Shown here in pieces: positions 1 through 12,156 of a stretch of 64,000 nucleotides of DNA. The position numbers were made by a program, and so were the translations under genes. Origin of the DNA: Pseudoscleropodium purum (taxonomy: Eukaryota; Streptophyta; Bryopsida; Hypnales; Brachytheciaceae); contig OZ017796.1 of the NCBI GenBank assembly GCA_963969395.1, positions 31,672,243 to 31,736,242 of the forward strand. Reading direction: 5' to 3'. The notes below the pieces were generated by a model. The model was not told the origin of the DNA and did not search any database. It saw nothing but the letters and a program-made list of their open reading frames with translations. The number at the start of each line of letters is the position of its first letter. Position 1 is the stretch's first letter.

Positions 1-601
1 GGAAGAGGTAAGGGCACACTGGAGTGGCTCTTTTCTTCCCAACCCTACTAACAAGCTGAGCCACGAGATCGGAAATGATCCGTGCCCAGTCCACTTTCCG
101 GGTACCACTGAGGGCACCGAAAATGGTGTTGCCGAGGGTGATCGTCACCCTGGTCGGCTTCTCCGGGTGAAGAACCGGAACCAGGAATTGTAGGAGCCGA
201 CGGTGTCGGTCATCCAAGCAATCCTCGACCGCGTATCCGTCCTTCGGGTTGACGGCTCCCTTGAACTTCCCTCGGACAAACTCATCCTTCCGGCTCGCCA
301 TTCCCAAACCTCCTGCCCGGAAACCGTAAACCGCTCTCCACATCCCCTCGTTCCAGCTGACGGGAGCTCCCCTCACGGTGTTGTCAAACTGGTTGGACAA
401 CTTTCCGAGGAGCTCCTTGACCATTCTCTCCTCCCTAAAACCCCAAGGTTTCTCGGCAAACCCTACGCAACCCATGGATTTGAGATCATCCATGAGTTCA
501 GCCTTTTCCGGCTCTGTGGAGGGAATAACCGGAATGACTTTCCGGAGCTTCACCTCGCCTCCAGAGGGACTCGCTTGTCTCGACCTACGTAGCGGAGGCA
601 T
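1..601 (-). CDS. Family 1 ORF, N-terminal part (copy A, incomplete)
   Basis: Open reading frame from the ATG at 601 (complement) to the window edge, about 200 codons with no stop. It matches the N-terminal third of the 552-aa protein of copy D, including the aromatic and basic segment around VRGxPVSW and the DRHRRLLQFL and VDWARIISDLV stretches. Unlike copies B, C and E, the visible part has no nonsense codon, so the copy may be young or intact. The start is the first ATG, which lies just downstream of an in-frame GTG. Function unknown; see the copy D CDS for the full domain layout. Confidence 0.6.
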   Translation of the reverse strand, partial: MPPLRRSRQASPSGGEVKLRKVIPVIPSTEPEKAELMDDLKSMGCVGFAEKPWGFREERMVKELLGKLSNQFDNTVRGAPVSWNEGMWRAVYGFRAGGLGMASRKDEFVRGKFKGAVNPKDGYAVEDCLDDRHRRLLQFLVPVLHPEKPTRVTITLGNTIFGALSGTRKVDWARIISDLVAQLVSRVGKKRATPVCPYLF

Positions 602-774
602 TCCCACTCACATCTACCTCACTCTCTCCTAGCCGCACGTCCCGTTCCTCACTTCCTCTCTCCGATCTCAACCGGAATCAAAACGCAAACGCACAGACGC
701 ACAAACGACAAAAACTCAACCGCGCACGCTCAAGGTCGAGTTTCTAAAAGGGGGTGCAACAGTGAAAGCTCCTC

Positions 775-782
775 CTTTTATA
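775..782 (-). promoter_or_regulatory. TATA box of copy A
   Basis: TATAAAAG on the complement, about 170 bp upstream of the ORF start. The same position holds TATAAAAG or TATATAAG in copies B, C, D and E, and a conserved GCACCCCC motif follows. It is the likely core promoter for the element ORF. Confidence 0.5.
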
Positions 783-1876
783 GTCCCTGGACCCTTTCCG
801 GTTTGTCATCATGAATCCGGTTTACCATCATAATCCGGTTCATCATCATCATCCGGTCCTAGACCTAATCCGTGTTACATTCCGTTTCCGTCGTTAGTTA
901 CTCCTGACCGGATTAGATCCAAGAGGCCCACTACTTCACGTTCCGTGCTAATTTTGAGTTTTCCTTCCCCACCTAATCGGATCCGGTTAGCTAATGACTA
1001 GTTTCCGTTCCTATTTGGGTGTATACTAAGAAAATCAAAATTCTAAGCTGCGACACCAGTCAGCTTCCGGCTGCTCTCCTCAATCCGGTCCGTAGCCTTC
1101 CGCCCCTCCACCATTGCCATCTCCACCTGCTCAGCGAAGTCGGCGAGAATCCAGACCATCCGGGAACCGGATAGTTTCTTCTCTTCGTGGATCTTCTCGT
1201 CGAAGAGCTTCGCTTTGGCGGCGGCCGTTCCGGTCTCTCTCAGGACCGCCTTGATCTGCTCGGCTATCTTCCGAGTCTCCTGCGCCATCTCCCGAGCGGC
1301 CGTCACGTCTTCCCGATAGGCAAAAAGAGTTGCCTTCAGGTTATCCACCTCCTCCTACAACCAGCGGATCTCTGCTTCCTGCTTCTGGGTCTCTTCCGGA
1401 TTGGTGATGCACTCCGCCACCTGTTCCGCCAACTTGTTGTCCGGTGGCGCACCTACCAACTTGCCGATCGCCGCAAGCGTCCTGTGCTTGACCTCCCAAT
1501 CCGCCCTGATGTTGCAGAGGACATTGATCAGACCGTTGAACAGATCTTGCATTTCCAGGTCTCCCTCGGAAACAGTCTTCTCGGCTTCCGGTTTCTCTTC
1601 CGGGGCCGGTCTGTCTTGACCGGGAGGCGTCCCGCGCTTGTGTAGAGGCGTCAACTTCTGTCGCTTGATCGGCGGCATCGGCTCCTCCTCTTCCTCGCTG
1701 GACTCCCGTTCTGACCCGGAATCGGATTCGGTCTCATCATCCGTTTCCAACTCCCCATACTTCAGGAGGACTTCCTGAGTCTTCCACACCTTCTCCTCCG
1801 TGTCGGTGAGGACTTGGTGTTCCCGATAGAGGTGGAAGAGGTAAGGGCACATTGGAGTGGCCCTTTTCTTCCCAAC

Positions 1877-4800
1877 TGTCGCAGCTTAGAATTTTGATTT
1901 TCTTAGTACACACCAAAATAGGAACGGAAACTAGTCATTAGCTAACCGGATCCGATTAGGTGGGGAAGGAAAACTCAAAATTAGCACGGAACGTGAAGTA
2001 GTGGGCCTCTTGGATCTAATCCGGTCAGGAGTAACTAACGACGGAAACGGAATGTAATACGGATTAGGTCTAGGACCGGATTATGATGATGAACCGGATT
2101 ATGATGGTAAACCGGATTCATGATGACAAATCGGAAAGGGTCCAGGGACTATATAAGGAGGAGCTTTCACTGTTGCACCCCCTTTTAGAAACTCGACCTT
2201 GAGCGCGCGGTTGAGTTTTTGTCGTTTGTGCGTTTGTGCGTCTGTGTTCTGTTGGTTTTGATTCCGGTTGAGATCGGAGAGAGGAAGTGAGGAACGGGAC
2301 GTGCGGCTAGAAGAGAGTGAGGTAGATGTGAGTGGGAATGCCTCCGCTACGTAGGTCGAGACAAGCGAGTCCCTCTGGAGGCGAGGTGAAGCTCCGGAAA
2401 GTCATTCCGGTTATTCCCTCCACAGAGCCGGAAAAGGTTGAACTCATGGATGATCTCAAATCCATGGGTTGCGTAGGGTTTGCCGAGAAACCCTAGGGTT
2501 TTAGGGAGGAGAGAATGGTCAAGGAGCTCCTCGGAAAGTTGTCCAACCAGTTTGACAACACCGTGAGAGGAACTCCCGTCAGCTGGAACGAGGGGATGTG
2601 GAGAGCGGTTTACGGTTTCCGGGCAGGAGGTTTGGGAATGGCGAGCCGGAAGGATGAGTTTGTCCGAGGGAAGTTCAAGGGAGCCGTCAACCCGAAGGAC
2701 GGATACGCGGTCGAGGATTGCTTGGATGACCGACACCGTCGGCTCTTGCAATTCCTGGTTCCGGTTCTTCACCCGGAAAAGCCGACCAGGGTGACGATCA
2801 CCCTCGGCAACACCATTTTCGGTGCCCTCAGTGGTACCCGCAAAGTGGACTGGGCACGGATCATTTCCGATCTCGTGGCCTAGCTGGTTAGCAGGGTTGG
2901 GAAGAAAAGGGCCACTCCAGTGTGCCCTTATCTCTTCCACCTCTATCGGGAGAACCAAGTCCTCACCGATACGGAGGAGAGGGCGTGGAAGACGCAGGAA
3001 GTGCTCCTGAAGTATGGGGAGTCGGAGACGGATGACGAGGCGGAATCCGATTCCGGGTCAGACCGGGAGTCCAGCGAGGAAGAGGAGGAGCCGATGCCGC
3101 CGATCAAGCGACAGAAGCTGACACCTCCACACAAGCGCGGGACGCCTCCTGGTCAAGACAAACCGGCCCCGGAGGAGAAACCGGAAGCCGAGAAGACCAA
3201 TTCCGGGGGAGATCCGGATATGCAAGATCCGTTCAACGGTCTGATCAACGTCCTCTGCAACATCAGGGCGGATTGGGAGGTCAAGCACAGGATGCTTGCG
3301 GCAATCGGCAAGTTGGTGGGTGCGGCACCGGACAGCAAATTGGCGGAACAAGTGGCGGAGTGCATCACGAATCCGGAAGAGACCCGGAAGCAGGAAGCCG
3401 AGATCCGCCGGTTGCAGGAGGAGGTGGATAACCTGAAGGCAACTCTTTTTGCCTATCGGGAAGACGTGACGGCCGCTCGGGAGATGGCGGAGGAGACTCG
3501 GAAGATAGCCGAGCAGATCAAGGCGGTCCTGGGAGAGACCGGAACGGCCGCCGCCAAAGCGAAGCTCTTCGACGAGAAGATCCACGAAGAAAAGAAACTA
3601 TCCGGTTCCCGGATGGTCCGGATTCTCGCGGACTTCGTTGAGCAGGTGGAGACGACAATGGTGGAGGGGCGGAAGGCTGCGGACCGGATCGAGGAGAGCA
3701 GCCGGAAGCTGACGGGAGCGACGTGCGACAAAGGTATTCACCTTTCGGACATCTCTCTACCGGATCTCTTTCCGGACGCGACCATTCAGAAGGATAGGAA
3801 GGATTGGACTCTTGAGTCCAAGAAGTCTGCACGGACTGGGACTCCGGGCACGAGACCGGATATCACCATCGACCTGGAGTCTCCACCTGGATCGAATCCT
3901 GCAGAGGGGGAACGGGTCCGGAATTTGAGTGAAGTCTTCGAGGAGCTAGTCCCGGAGACCGGAAGCCCGACGATAGGATCTAGAGTTGTAGGGTAGATAG
4001 GATTTTAATTTCAGTTAGGAGTAGGAGCGGATCCGGATCCGGCTCAACAGTATTAAGTTAGACCGGAAGTTAGATTAGGGTGGCGGCGGACCCCTACGGG
4101 TTTTCCGCTCCTTTTTGTGCTTTTAGGGTTTTTACCCTTTGTATATAAATCGGTTCCTGCGATGGGAACTAGGAGTTGTCCATTTTGCAAATTTTGTTGT
4201 ACCTTTCTTTTCTCCTCATTGTGTGTCTCTCTCCAGCGCGACAGGATTGTATGATGTGGAGTTAGGATAGTACGAGTTAGTTTGTAAGTGATTTCTCCCC
4301 TTGGTGTTTATTTTCCGATCCTAGGTGCATGTAAGTAGGTACCGAAGAGTTGGGAGTGAACTTAGTTCCTCAGCACGTCTAGAGTTTGAGATTCCGGGTG
4401 AGAAAGCCGTTGTTAAGCTAGGCGGGTAGGGAGGGATTCCTTAGCTACGCTAGAACTCCCGGGTGGGAAATCCGGTTGAGTGTCCGATCTCCTGTGAGGT
4501 CTCACCACCCGTAGGGGTAACGGAAGAACTTTAGTTGATGTTGGAACGGACGGGTGCACTTGTAACCACCTGTCTTCGCACGGATCGGAAGTAGCATCAA
4601 GGTCGTTGTAGTACGAGAGGGTCGAGTGTGGGGTCTTTGTGTGACCTACGACCCGGATTGCTATCTGGGTTGTTGTGAAGGACCAAACCGGATCCGGATT
4701 AGCTTAGGAGTTTAGAAGGTAGGACAGTGGGTCTTCAGCCACTATAAGTCACGGAAGGAGTGGTGGGCCTACCACTCTCAAAATTAAGCGGCGACCCCTC

Positions 4801-5173
4801 TGATGGTGAAACAGAGGCAAAACTAAACCGGATAGGATTACGGGTACAGGATGACCATCCGGACCGGATTGGTCAGGACGGATTTCCAGGATCGGAAATT
4901 GTGAGATCCTGGGATTTGGGTATTTGTACGGACCGGATAGTAAGTAGGACCGGAAGAAGGAGTAATCCGGTCTGTAGTTATCCGGTGTGGTGGTATTTCT
5001 GGTTCTAGATCTAGGACCGGAAAGTAAGATTGGCATACTGACTGAGCTTAACTGCTTAATAGAGCTAGATACTTCACAGGATCTCGTGGGTTCGATCTTT
5101 AGAGTCACTTAGTTATACTCTAGAGCGATTTTTGTGAGTATAATGGGGAATTGACCTGCCCTGTGCTACGACA
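1877..5173 (+). mobile_element. Family 1 element, copy C (complete)
   Basis: A complete 3297-bp insertion from TGTCGCAGC to GCTACGACA (one mismatch in the terminal inverted repeat), flanked by the perfect 5-bp duplication CCAAC at 1872-1876 and 5174-5178. Layout: leader with repeated CCGGAT motifs, TATATAAG at 2150-2157, the ORF at 2338-3996, a second TATATAAAT near 4142-4150, then about 1 kb of non-coding 3' sequence. Nearly the same sequence as E and D over its whole length, so these copies moved recently. No internal direct repeat resembling a second LTR or an RT/integrase region is visible. Confidence 0.9.
2338..3996 (+). pseudogene. Family 1 ORF of copy C with two nonsense codons
   Basis: Same length (552 codons plus stop) and frame as the intact ORF of D, from the ATG at 2338 to the TAG at 3994-3996. 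It is broken by TAG at 2494-2496 (Trp53 in D) and TAG at 2881-2883 (Gln182). Both can be explained by single C-to-T or G-to-A changes at CHG sites, typical of methylated transposons. The remainder, including the acidic block, KRQK cluster and coiled-coil region, is preserved, so inactivation is recent. Confidence 0.85.
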
Positions 5174-6173
5174 CCAACCCTACTAACGAGCTGGGCCACG
5201 AGATCGGAAATGATCCGTGCCCAGTCCACTTTCCGGGTACCACTGAGGGCACCGAAAATGGTGTTGCCGAGGGTGATCGTCACCTTGGTCGGCTTTTCCA
5301 GGTGAAGAACCGGAACCAGTAATTGCAGGAGCCGACGGTGTCGGTCATCCACGCAATCCTCGACCGCGTATCCGTCCTTCGGGTTGACGACTCCCTAGAA
5401 CTTCCCTCGGACAAACTCATCCTTCCGGTTCGCCATCCCTAAACCTCCTGCCCGGAAACCGTAAACCGCTCTCCACATTCCCTCGTTCCAGTGGACGGGA
5501 GTTCCTCTCACGGTGTTGTCAAACTGGTTGGACAGCTTTCCGAGGAGCTCCTTGACCATTTTCTCCTCCCTAAAACCGCAGGGTTTCTCGGCAAACCCTA
5601 GGCAACCCATGGATTTGAGATCATCCATGAGTTCAGACTTTTCCGGCTCTTTGGAGGGAATAACCGGAATGACTTTCCGGAGTTTAACCTCGCCTCCAAA
5701 GGGACTCGCTGGTCTAGACCTACGTAGCGGCGGCATTCCGTCTTCAATCTATCTCACTCTCTCCTAGCCGCATGTCCCGTTCCTCACGTTCTCTCTCCGA
5801 TCTCAACCGGAATCAAAACAAACAGAACACAAACGCACAAACGCCAAAAACTCAACCGCGCACGCTCAAGGTCGAGTTTCTAAAAGGGGGTGCAACAGTG
5901 AAAGCTCCTCCTTTTATAGTCCCTGAACCCTTTCCGGTTTGTCATCATGAATCCGGTTCCTCATCATAATCCGGTCCTAGACCTAATCCGTGTTGCATTC
6001 CGTTTCCGTCGTTAGTTACTCCCGACCGGATTAGATCCAAGAGGCCCACTACTTCACATTCCGTGCTAATTTTGAGTTTTCCTTCTCCACCTTATCGGAT
6101 CCGGTTCCCTAATGACTAGTTTCCGTTCCTATTTTGGTGTATATTAAGAAAATCAAAATTTTAAGCTGCGACA

Positions 6174-6389
6174 GTCCTTCCCGCCGTCGGAAGGCGGACG
6201 GGCCAGGCGGACGCCCAGATCATGCGGACCAGATCAGTCCGCATGTCGATCGGACGGTCGTATCGGGGCGGACAGGCAGACGGGGGGACAGGCGGACAGG
6301 GCGGACGGCGTCCGCGAATGTTAGCGGACACTGCAGACACAACGTTCGCGTCCAGACGTCCCGGACGTCCGACCGTCCTGTCAACCCTG
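6174..6389. mobile_element. Right part of a GC-rich hAT MITE, cut by copy B
   Basis: GC-rich sequence packed with GTCCG/CGGAC words, ending TGTCAACCCTG at 6389. It corresponds, inverted, to the left end of the complete 251-bp MITE at 29229-29479. Its other end must lie left of the window, because copy B inserted into it. The bases just after it, 6390-6397, would be one copy of the 8-bp target duplication. Confidence 0.75.
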
Positions 6390-6397
6390 CTCCGAGG

Positions 6398-7770
6398 AAG
6401 GTTTAAAGGCTTAAAAAGAACCACAAAACCCTAGTTAAGGTAGACATTCCAAAAAGGAATAGGGAGAGACTATACAGATTAGTCAAAACTCAAATTAATA
6501 CTAAAGAAAATAACACAATTGATGGAGGAATGTTAGACATTTAAAGGGGAATTAGGAGTAAATAGGATTAGTTGGAAATCCCAAAAAGAAAGTTCAACCA
6601 TTAGAAGGGGCAATCCAATAAGTGACATTAGATAAAGGGATCAAAGAAACATAGACAATCATTGTGGAGGACATAGAGATAATATTCTAATAGGCCAAAG
6701 TCAACCTTAGCATAAAATAATGGATGAATAGTAGAAGGGAAAGAAATAGAAGAGAAAGGGAAGGTGGAGTAGTCTTAGGGAGATTGGAAACTTGTATTTC
6801 TCTTTTGCTTCTAAGCCAAGGGAAAAATTATCAAAAAAGAAAGAAGGATGGAAACCGAGGAGGAACATCAAGGACTATATCATAACCTCAACAATGACCC
6901 CCCTATCGAGGTAAGTGATCAACTCTTCCTTTTCCTTTAGATTTTCAAAGATAGGTAGTTTTTACCACATAGCCGAAAATTCAAAGCCAAGTCAGAGTAT
7001 CAAGATTAATTTCCTTCCTAAAGTCAGGTGGCTTATAGCATAGATCGTGTCTAGAGGTTTTTATAACTATATTACACTTAGAATTACGAGATAAACTGAC
7101 AAAGATATCAATGGATGAAGTTAGGAGTCATTTTGGATGAAAACTAGTCCATTTCATCAAAAGGGGACAAGAATAGAAACTTAGATAGGGTAAAATATTT
7201 AGAGGTCAGAAGTGAAAAGAAAAGTTAATTTTTAATTATAGGTTAGTAAAAAACTATGGATGAAGTTTGAAGTACTAATTAACGGTCAAACTTCATCCTT
7301 TCATAACTTTCACTAGAAAGGTCCGAATTTAGAGTTTTTTATCAATATTGGAAGGATGAACTAAGATCTACAAGAAATAAAATTCAATTGTCCAAAAATA
7401 ATAAATGATCTAGTGGAAGCTTAGAACCTCAAAATCAGAAGGGAATTCAAGTAGAAATTATCAAACAACACTTAAACATCCATGAGAAGAAGTTAAAAAG
7501 TAGGGAATACTATAAAATCATAGGCGTAAGAATTTTAGAAAAGATCCATTGCTTGGAAGGCACAATGGATTGACATTAGGACACCTATAGGCTGAAACTC
7601 AAAATCCAAAAATCTAGTTGTGTTTGCTTGTTTACCAAGGGTGAGTAAAAAAGCACTCACATATATTAAGAAAACATCAAGTGTGATGGGAGATCCCCAT
7701 ACATCACCAGCTTTTCAGAAGTTAGCTTCCTGTAGAAACTAGATTCAGCTTCACGCTTGTACTCTCTAGA
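6398..7770. other. AT-rich stretch without a recognisable gene
   Basis: Purine-rich, AT-rich DNA with no ORF of note, no tRNA and no clear inverted repeat. Probably old, decayed transposon or intergenic sequence. Confidence 0.5.
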
Positions 7771-7777
7771 TTGTTGT

Positions 7778-8046
7778 AATATATGCCCAAGGAGCTAAAA
7801 AGATGGCTAGTTGGAGTGGGTACTTGTATCTTGTCAAACTATCATAATATAAGTCAAAGGTGCTGAAAAGACGGTTGGCTTAAGGTTTGGAACTTGTCCC
7901 TTGCTAGATCTTCAAAATAGATGCTAACATACTGAAAAGATGACTAGTTTAAAAAGGGGTACTAGATACTAGACCATTGTAATAATGTAGAGGGGTTGAA
8001 AAAACGGCTAGGTTAGGAAATCCTACGTCTAACCTTCACATTGTTG
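7778..8046. repeat. Four degenerate ~67-bp tandem repeats next to a TATA box
   Basis: Four units start near 7778, 7845, 7916 and 7981 (spacing 67, 71 and 65). Each opens with an AATA word, followed by a GGnGCTGAAAAGAYGGCTAG-like core and a pyrimidine-rich tail. They end directly at a TATAAAA. Tandem repeats just upstream of a TATA box are common in retroelement U3 regions, so this may be an LTR remnant. Confidence 0.6.
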
Positions 8047-8053
8047 TATAAAA
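8047..8053 (+). promoter_or_regulatory. TATAAAA after the tandem repeats
   Basis: A consensus TATAAAA abuts the last tandem unit and is followed by a G-run and a CAGCC stretch. Candidate core promoter, on sequence and position only. Confidence 0.4.
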
Positions 8054-10655
8054 GCGGGGGGGGCAGCCCTCATCTTTGTGTGCTTGCAATGGTGGGATGT
8101 ACAGATGCAATTAGAGTAGCAAATGGACCATGCATGGCACGACCCACCTATAGTTCTACCAATTGGCACCATCACTATCAAGATACAATGTGTTGAAAAA
8201 CACAGCTTCTCTCACTTCCTCATTTTCTTTTCAACTTCTTCAATCGTGTTCTTCAGTGTCCATGGCTTGTGACGGTTGCTGTAGTTAACTACGGAGAAAC
8301 TTGGGAGTGTGTCATCTACATATTGGTCTAGCAGGATCTGATGAGACGAAGCAATCCCACATTCAAAGGCTATTGGGTCCTTCCTCGTCCCTTTTCCTAG
8401 CCAACTTTTTCTTTAGTTCCTCTTCTCTTTCCTTTTGTTTTGTCCCCCTCTTCATATTAGCCCCTAAATGTTTCCTTGTTTAACACTAATCTCTCATTTG
8501 TATCATCTAGACTTCTTCTATTTTCCAACATACCTAGCAAGTAAAACCCAAGGTCGTGATACCATCCCATTAAGGGGGACAATTTTCATTTGAGAGACAT
8601 GCCCAGGAAGCAAGAAGTGAGCTGATGGCCATCACCCTTGGCTGCGTATTCACCATAGTCCACACCATCTTCTTCTTCTTTATCGTTTTACCTACTTGGT
8701 TCTTTGGTTGGGCCATCATTCCAAGTACAAGCAACAACACTAGAAGTGGAGGAAGAGATCCTAATGCAACCCATTACGGAGATACAATTATCATCAATGG
8801 AGACGTCCACCCTACCCAAGGTCCGAATGCAACAACTATCAGAGGAACTCACATCGGGTTGAGCGACTAATCTAGTTGAGGGGGAGTCTGAGCCCCCCCA
8901 ACATTACACACACCGAAGACACCGTGAGGAAGAAGAGGAGCCCTGCCGCAATCCTCCACCACGAAACCCTTGGGGCATTCAGATGGATGGCTTGGAACCC
9001 GATTGATCGTTTGCCTTCATGGTGCAAAACCTATTGGATGAGGATACGGGCAAAGAGACCATCTTCCTATGCCAGTTCATCAACCCCAATGATAGTATTA
9101 TCATTTAGACAAGGGACGACAACCACACATTTATGTTGAGGGGGCCCCTCGAGGTTCTTCCAAGGCATGATCGGGCCCTCTATATTGTCCAAGTGGCAAT
9201 TATTTTGGTTGCATTTCTCGGACTCATGAGGGATCCTTACTTTCCTCATCCTCTCTTATCGTCCCCCTATATATAGTGAGGATTCTTTGGAATCCATAAA
9301 AAAAATAGAAAATGACCCAACAAGTCACTACTCATTAAGGAAGACTGATGGCGGTGCACCGTAAGATTGCAAGTGTAGCATCCTAATCAAAGTGAAGCAA
9401 ACCCACATGACCAACGGGTGCCACATTCTCAGCAAAGCGGAGTGCAAGGGGCGCAATTGCTGCTCCATCGCAAAGGCCTGCGATGGTGGCTTTAGCTACC
9501 AAGCAACCACGAGCAAGGCAAGCTTGTTAAGGGACCACTCACTTGTTTGCATCCACCCTCACTTGCAATGTGATGACGACAAAGTGAAACTAAAGCCAAC
9601 ACATTCCTTGCAATTGCATATGCTATACTACATCCCTCTGACAGTTGTCTTCTACCACGGCGCCCGACAACCTATAGACTATAGCCACACCATAGTTGAA
9701 AAAACCTCAATTCCGCCCATTTGTGACAAGGGTTTGATTCACAAATTAGTCTCTGAGGCGTCCGGTATCTGAGCTAGTGACAAATGGCAAGAAATGCTAC
9801 GGTACCCATGGCAGGAGACATTTTTGTAGGTGAAGCTCCTAAACATTGAGGTCTCAGACTACTTGCTTTTATTTTATGTTTTCTTCCTTTGTTTTCTGTT
9901 TTCCTTTTTCATTTCTTTTTCTCATTAGTCCAAATTCACTTCGTTGACAAAGGAAGGCAGGTTTGAAACATTTTTTATCTATAGGATCCCGATTTGCTGT
10001 ATCAAAGGAGGACAAAAGATTTTATTTTTCTCTTTCTTCCCTCTATCTTCCTTCTAGTTCCAAACTCACTTTGTTGAGGACAAATGGTGGGTTTTTATAT
10101 TTTTTTTATTTGTAGATCCAAGTCGACTCCATTCAAGGCAGATGGAAAAAAACTAAAAAACTAAAAATTAGAGAATTAAAAATTAACAAAAAAAACAAAG
10201 TGATAAGTCTATGGAGGTCAAATTTCCTTTGACCACCCTCGCCCTTCTACTTGGAAGGTATATTTTTACTTCTCTTCCCTGTCCATTCATCTGTTAGACC
10301 TTGTGACTAGATCAACAACCTTCTTAGACATCCATATTTGGTATGGTCCATAGTTTGGTATAGTTTATAGTTTGTTGCTTTCATAAGTATCATCCATTTT
10401 TCAAGACAGTGTCGTAGAATTGACCGCGTATCCTAGAATTGATAGCAAGATCCCTGGCTTTTCTATGATCTTTGAACAAATTGCAAATGGTTGCCATATG
10501 TGAGCTCCAAATTTGTCACTTGGGACTCATAGATTTTCTTTTGTTTTAAACCACAAATTAGAATAGATAAAAATATACAAAAAGCTATAAAAAGATGATA
10601 GAACCAAAATAGGGTTATAACATACCCATTATAGTATTTGGTCTAGATTTGATTG
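8054..10655. other. Probable decayed retroelement body, no certain gene
   Basis: Only short, disconnected reading frames occur here, for example 8625-8870 (starts with a hydrophobic segment rich in F and I) and 9392-9772 (Cys- and His-containing). A third frame around 9014-9290 contains LLDEDTGKETIFLCQF and is broken by a stop. I do not recognise any domain. The upstream repeat-plus-TATA block suggests a worn retroelement. From about 9850 the sequence is pyrimidine-rich, then AT-rich, without features. Confidence 0.35.
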
Positions 10656-11975
10656 TGTTGTACATGCAATGTAGGCATAAGTATCTTTATACACAAAAAC
10701 ATGGTAAAATGATTGTGGGAGCATGAAAATTCAAACCAAATAAATTAGTCTAGAATTTGGATTAGATAGACTTGTAAATTTCAATTTTATTGGTAACTGT
10801 AGATTAAGTTGGTACCTATCTAGATCTATCCAACTAATAGTTTATGTTCGTTCCAAGGGAGGACTTTTTAATAGGGATGTTCTTAATTTAATCAAAGCTA
10901 ATCCCAATAGGACATTGCAACATAAGCACAAGGACAAAAGAAATAAGACTCCTTTATCCTTTATCACTAGGTTATTCTCACAAGGTAGTCTAATTACACA
11001 ATTTGACACTCCACTTAAATAGACACAAAGGAATATAGTAGCTCCCAATTAATATTTGATCTTCAAATCTTCAAGCTTTTCCAAATCGGCTTAGCAACAC
11101 CATAGCTTAGCAAAGCACTTGTCCTCCAAATTGGTCTTTTCAGCTTCTACCAGCTCAACAAGATCTTTTCTCATCTACTTGGGATTTACTACTTTTGCTT
11201 CAGAGTCCTCCATTTCTTCTCACATTCTCTCAAATCGTGCAACTAATCAGTTTCTTTACCAACTCAGAAATTGATATTAAATATCACTGCCTTCAATCAT
11301 CAACACCTAATAGGAATAAATTGACACTGCAAATAGGTTCATCAATTATTCCAATTCAGATTCTAAAATAATTATATAACACTACAGGTCATGACACCAA
11401 CTTTCGACTTGGAAATTAATTAGACTTTAGTTTTAATAAAATACTCTAAATTGGACAAGATAAATCACATATATTACACAAATTTCATTCCCAATTTGTA
11501 ATACAAAATAATCTCCTACACACACTGAACACCAATTTGACAAATAATTCTCTTCATATTATACGGAATTGGTGAAAATATCACCATTATTACAACTTGA
11601 GCTTAACAGCTTAATTATACATTTTTCAACTTCCCAAATTGATTCTAATTTAATAAGTCCATTTTTCTGATTTCCAAATAGGACTTCTCCTTCTTAACCA
11701 TCTGTCGCAGCTTAGAATTTTGATTTTCTTAGTATACACCCAAATAGGAACGGAAACTAGTCATTAGCTAACCGGATCCGATTAGGTGGGGAAGGAAAAC
11801 TCAAAATTAGCACGGAACGTGAAGTAGTGGGCTTCTTGGATCTAATCCGGTCAGGAGTAACTAACGACGGAAACGGAATGTAACACGGATTAGGTCTAGG
11901 ACCGGATGATGATGATGAACCGGATTATGATGGTAAACCGGATTCATGATGACAAACCGGAAAGGGTCCAGGGAC

Positions 11976-11982
11976 TATAAAA
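11976..11982 (+). promoter_or_regulatory. TATA box of copy E
   Basis: TATAAAA about 175 bp upstream of the ORF ATG, conserved in position across all five copies, and followed by a conserved TTTCACTGTTGCACCCCC block. Likely transcription start for the ORF near 12005-12015. Confidence 0.5.
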
Positions 11983-12156
11983 GGAGGAGCTTTCACTGTT
12001 GCACCCCCTTTTAGAAACTCGACCTTGAGCGTGCGCGGTTGAGTTTTTGTCGTTTGTGCGTCTGTGCGTTTGCGTTTTGATTCCGGTTGAGATCGGAGAG
12101 AGGAAGTGAGGAACGGGACGTGCGGCTAGGAGAGAGTGAGGTAGATGTGAGTGGGA

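Larger units (their letters stand above)
1..1055 (-). mobile_element. Family 1 element, copy A (5' part, runs off left edge)
   Basis: Reverse-oriented 5' portion of the 3.3-kb family 1 element. Its terminus GCTGCGACA ends at 1055 and matches the outer ends of B and D. Inside come the AT-rich leader, a TATA box (775-782 on the complement) and the start of the ORF. The rest lies left of the window. A sits inside copy B: B's coding sequence resumes at 1056 with CCAGT, which should be A's target duplication; its partner is outside the window. Whether the family is a solo LTR or another element type is discussed under copy E. Confidence 0.85.
1056..5736 (-). pseudogene. Broken family 1 ORF of copy B
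   Basis: Start ATG at 5736 on the complement. The frame is homologous to the 552-aa protein of copy D but is broken by a Lys-to-TAG change at codon 114 (near 5395) and a Gln-to-TAG change at codon 360 (near 1350). Copy C interrupts it and copy A truncates it within the SSRKLTG segment. Trp53 is Cys here. Not expected to make the full protein. Confidence 0.8.
1056..6173 (-). mobile_element. Family 1 element, copy B (split by A and C)
   Basis: Reverse-oriented copy present in two visible pieces, 1056-1876 and 5179-6173; the 3' part lies beyond copy A. Copy C, with a CCAAC duplication at 1872-1876 and 5174-5178, separates the pieces, and removing C restores colinearity with D. The 5' terminus GCTGCGACA ends at 6173. 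The base immediately right of it belongs to a GC-rich hAT MITE, so B inserted into that MITE; GTCCT (6174-6178) would be one target duplication. B carries more coding changes than C, D or E, consistent with being older than the elements that split it. Confidence 0.85.

Noticed and set aside
4600..4630. AGTACGAGAGG, identical to part of the sarcin-ricin loop of large-subunit rRNA
   Set aside because: Only 11-12 bases match, with no flanking rRNA similarity; treated as chance.
8625..9772. Short reading frames with a hydrophobic start and Cys/His content
   Set aside because: Different frames, no family motif and internal stops; kept only as part of a probable retroelement remnant.
10662..10666. 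ACATG at both edges of H as its target duplication
   Set aside because: It would make the element begin CAATG rather than TG; five bases can match by chance in this range.
10656..10713. Apparent inverted repeat between the left flank of F and the right end of F
   Set aside because: It is the 3' tip of the oppositely oriented H, into which F inserted, not a terminal repeat of F.
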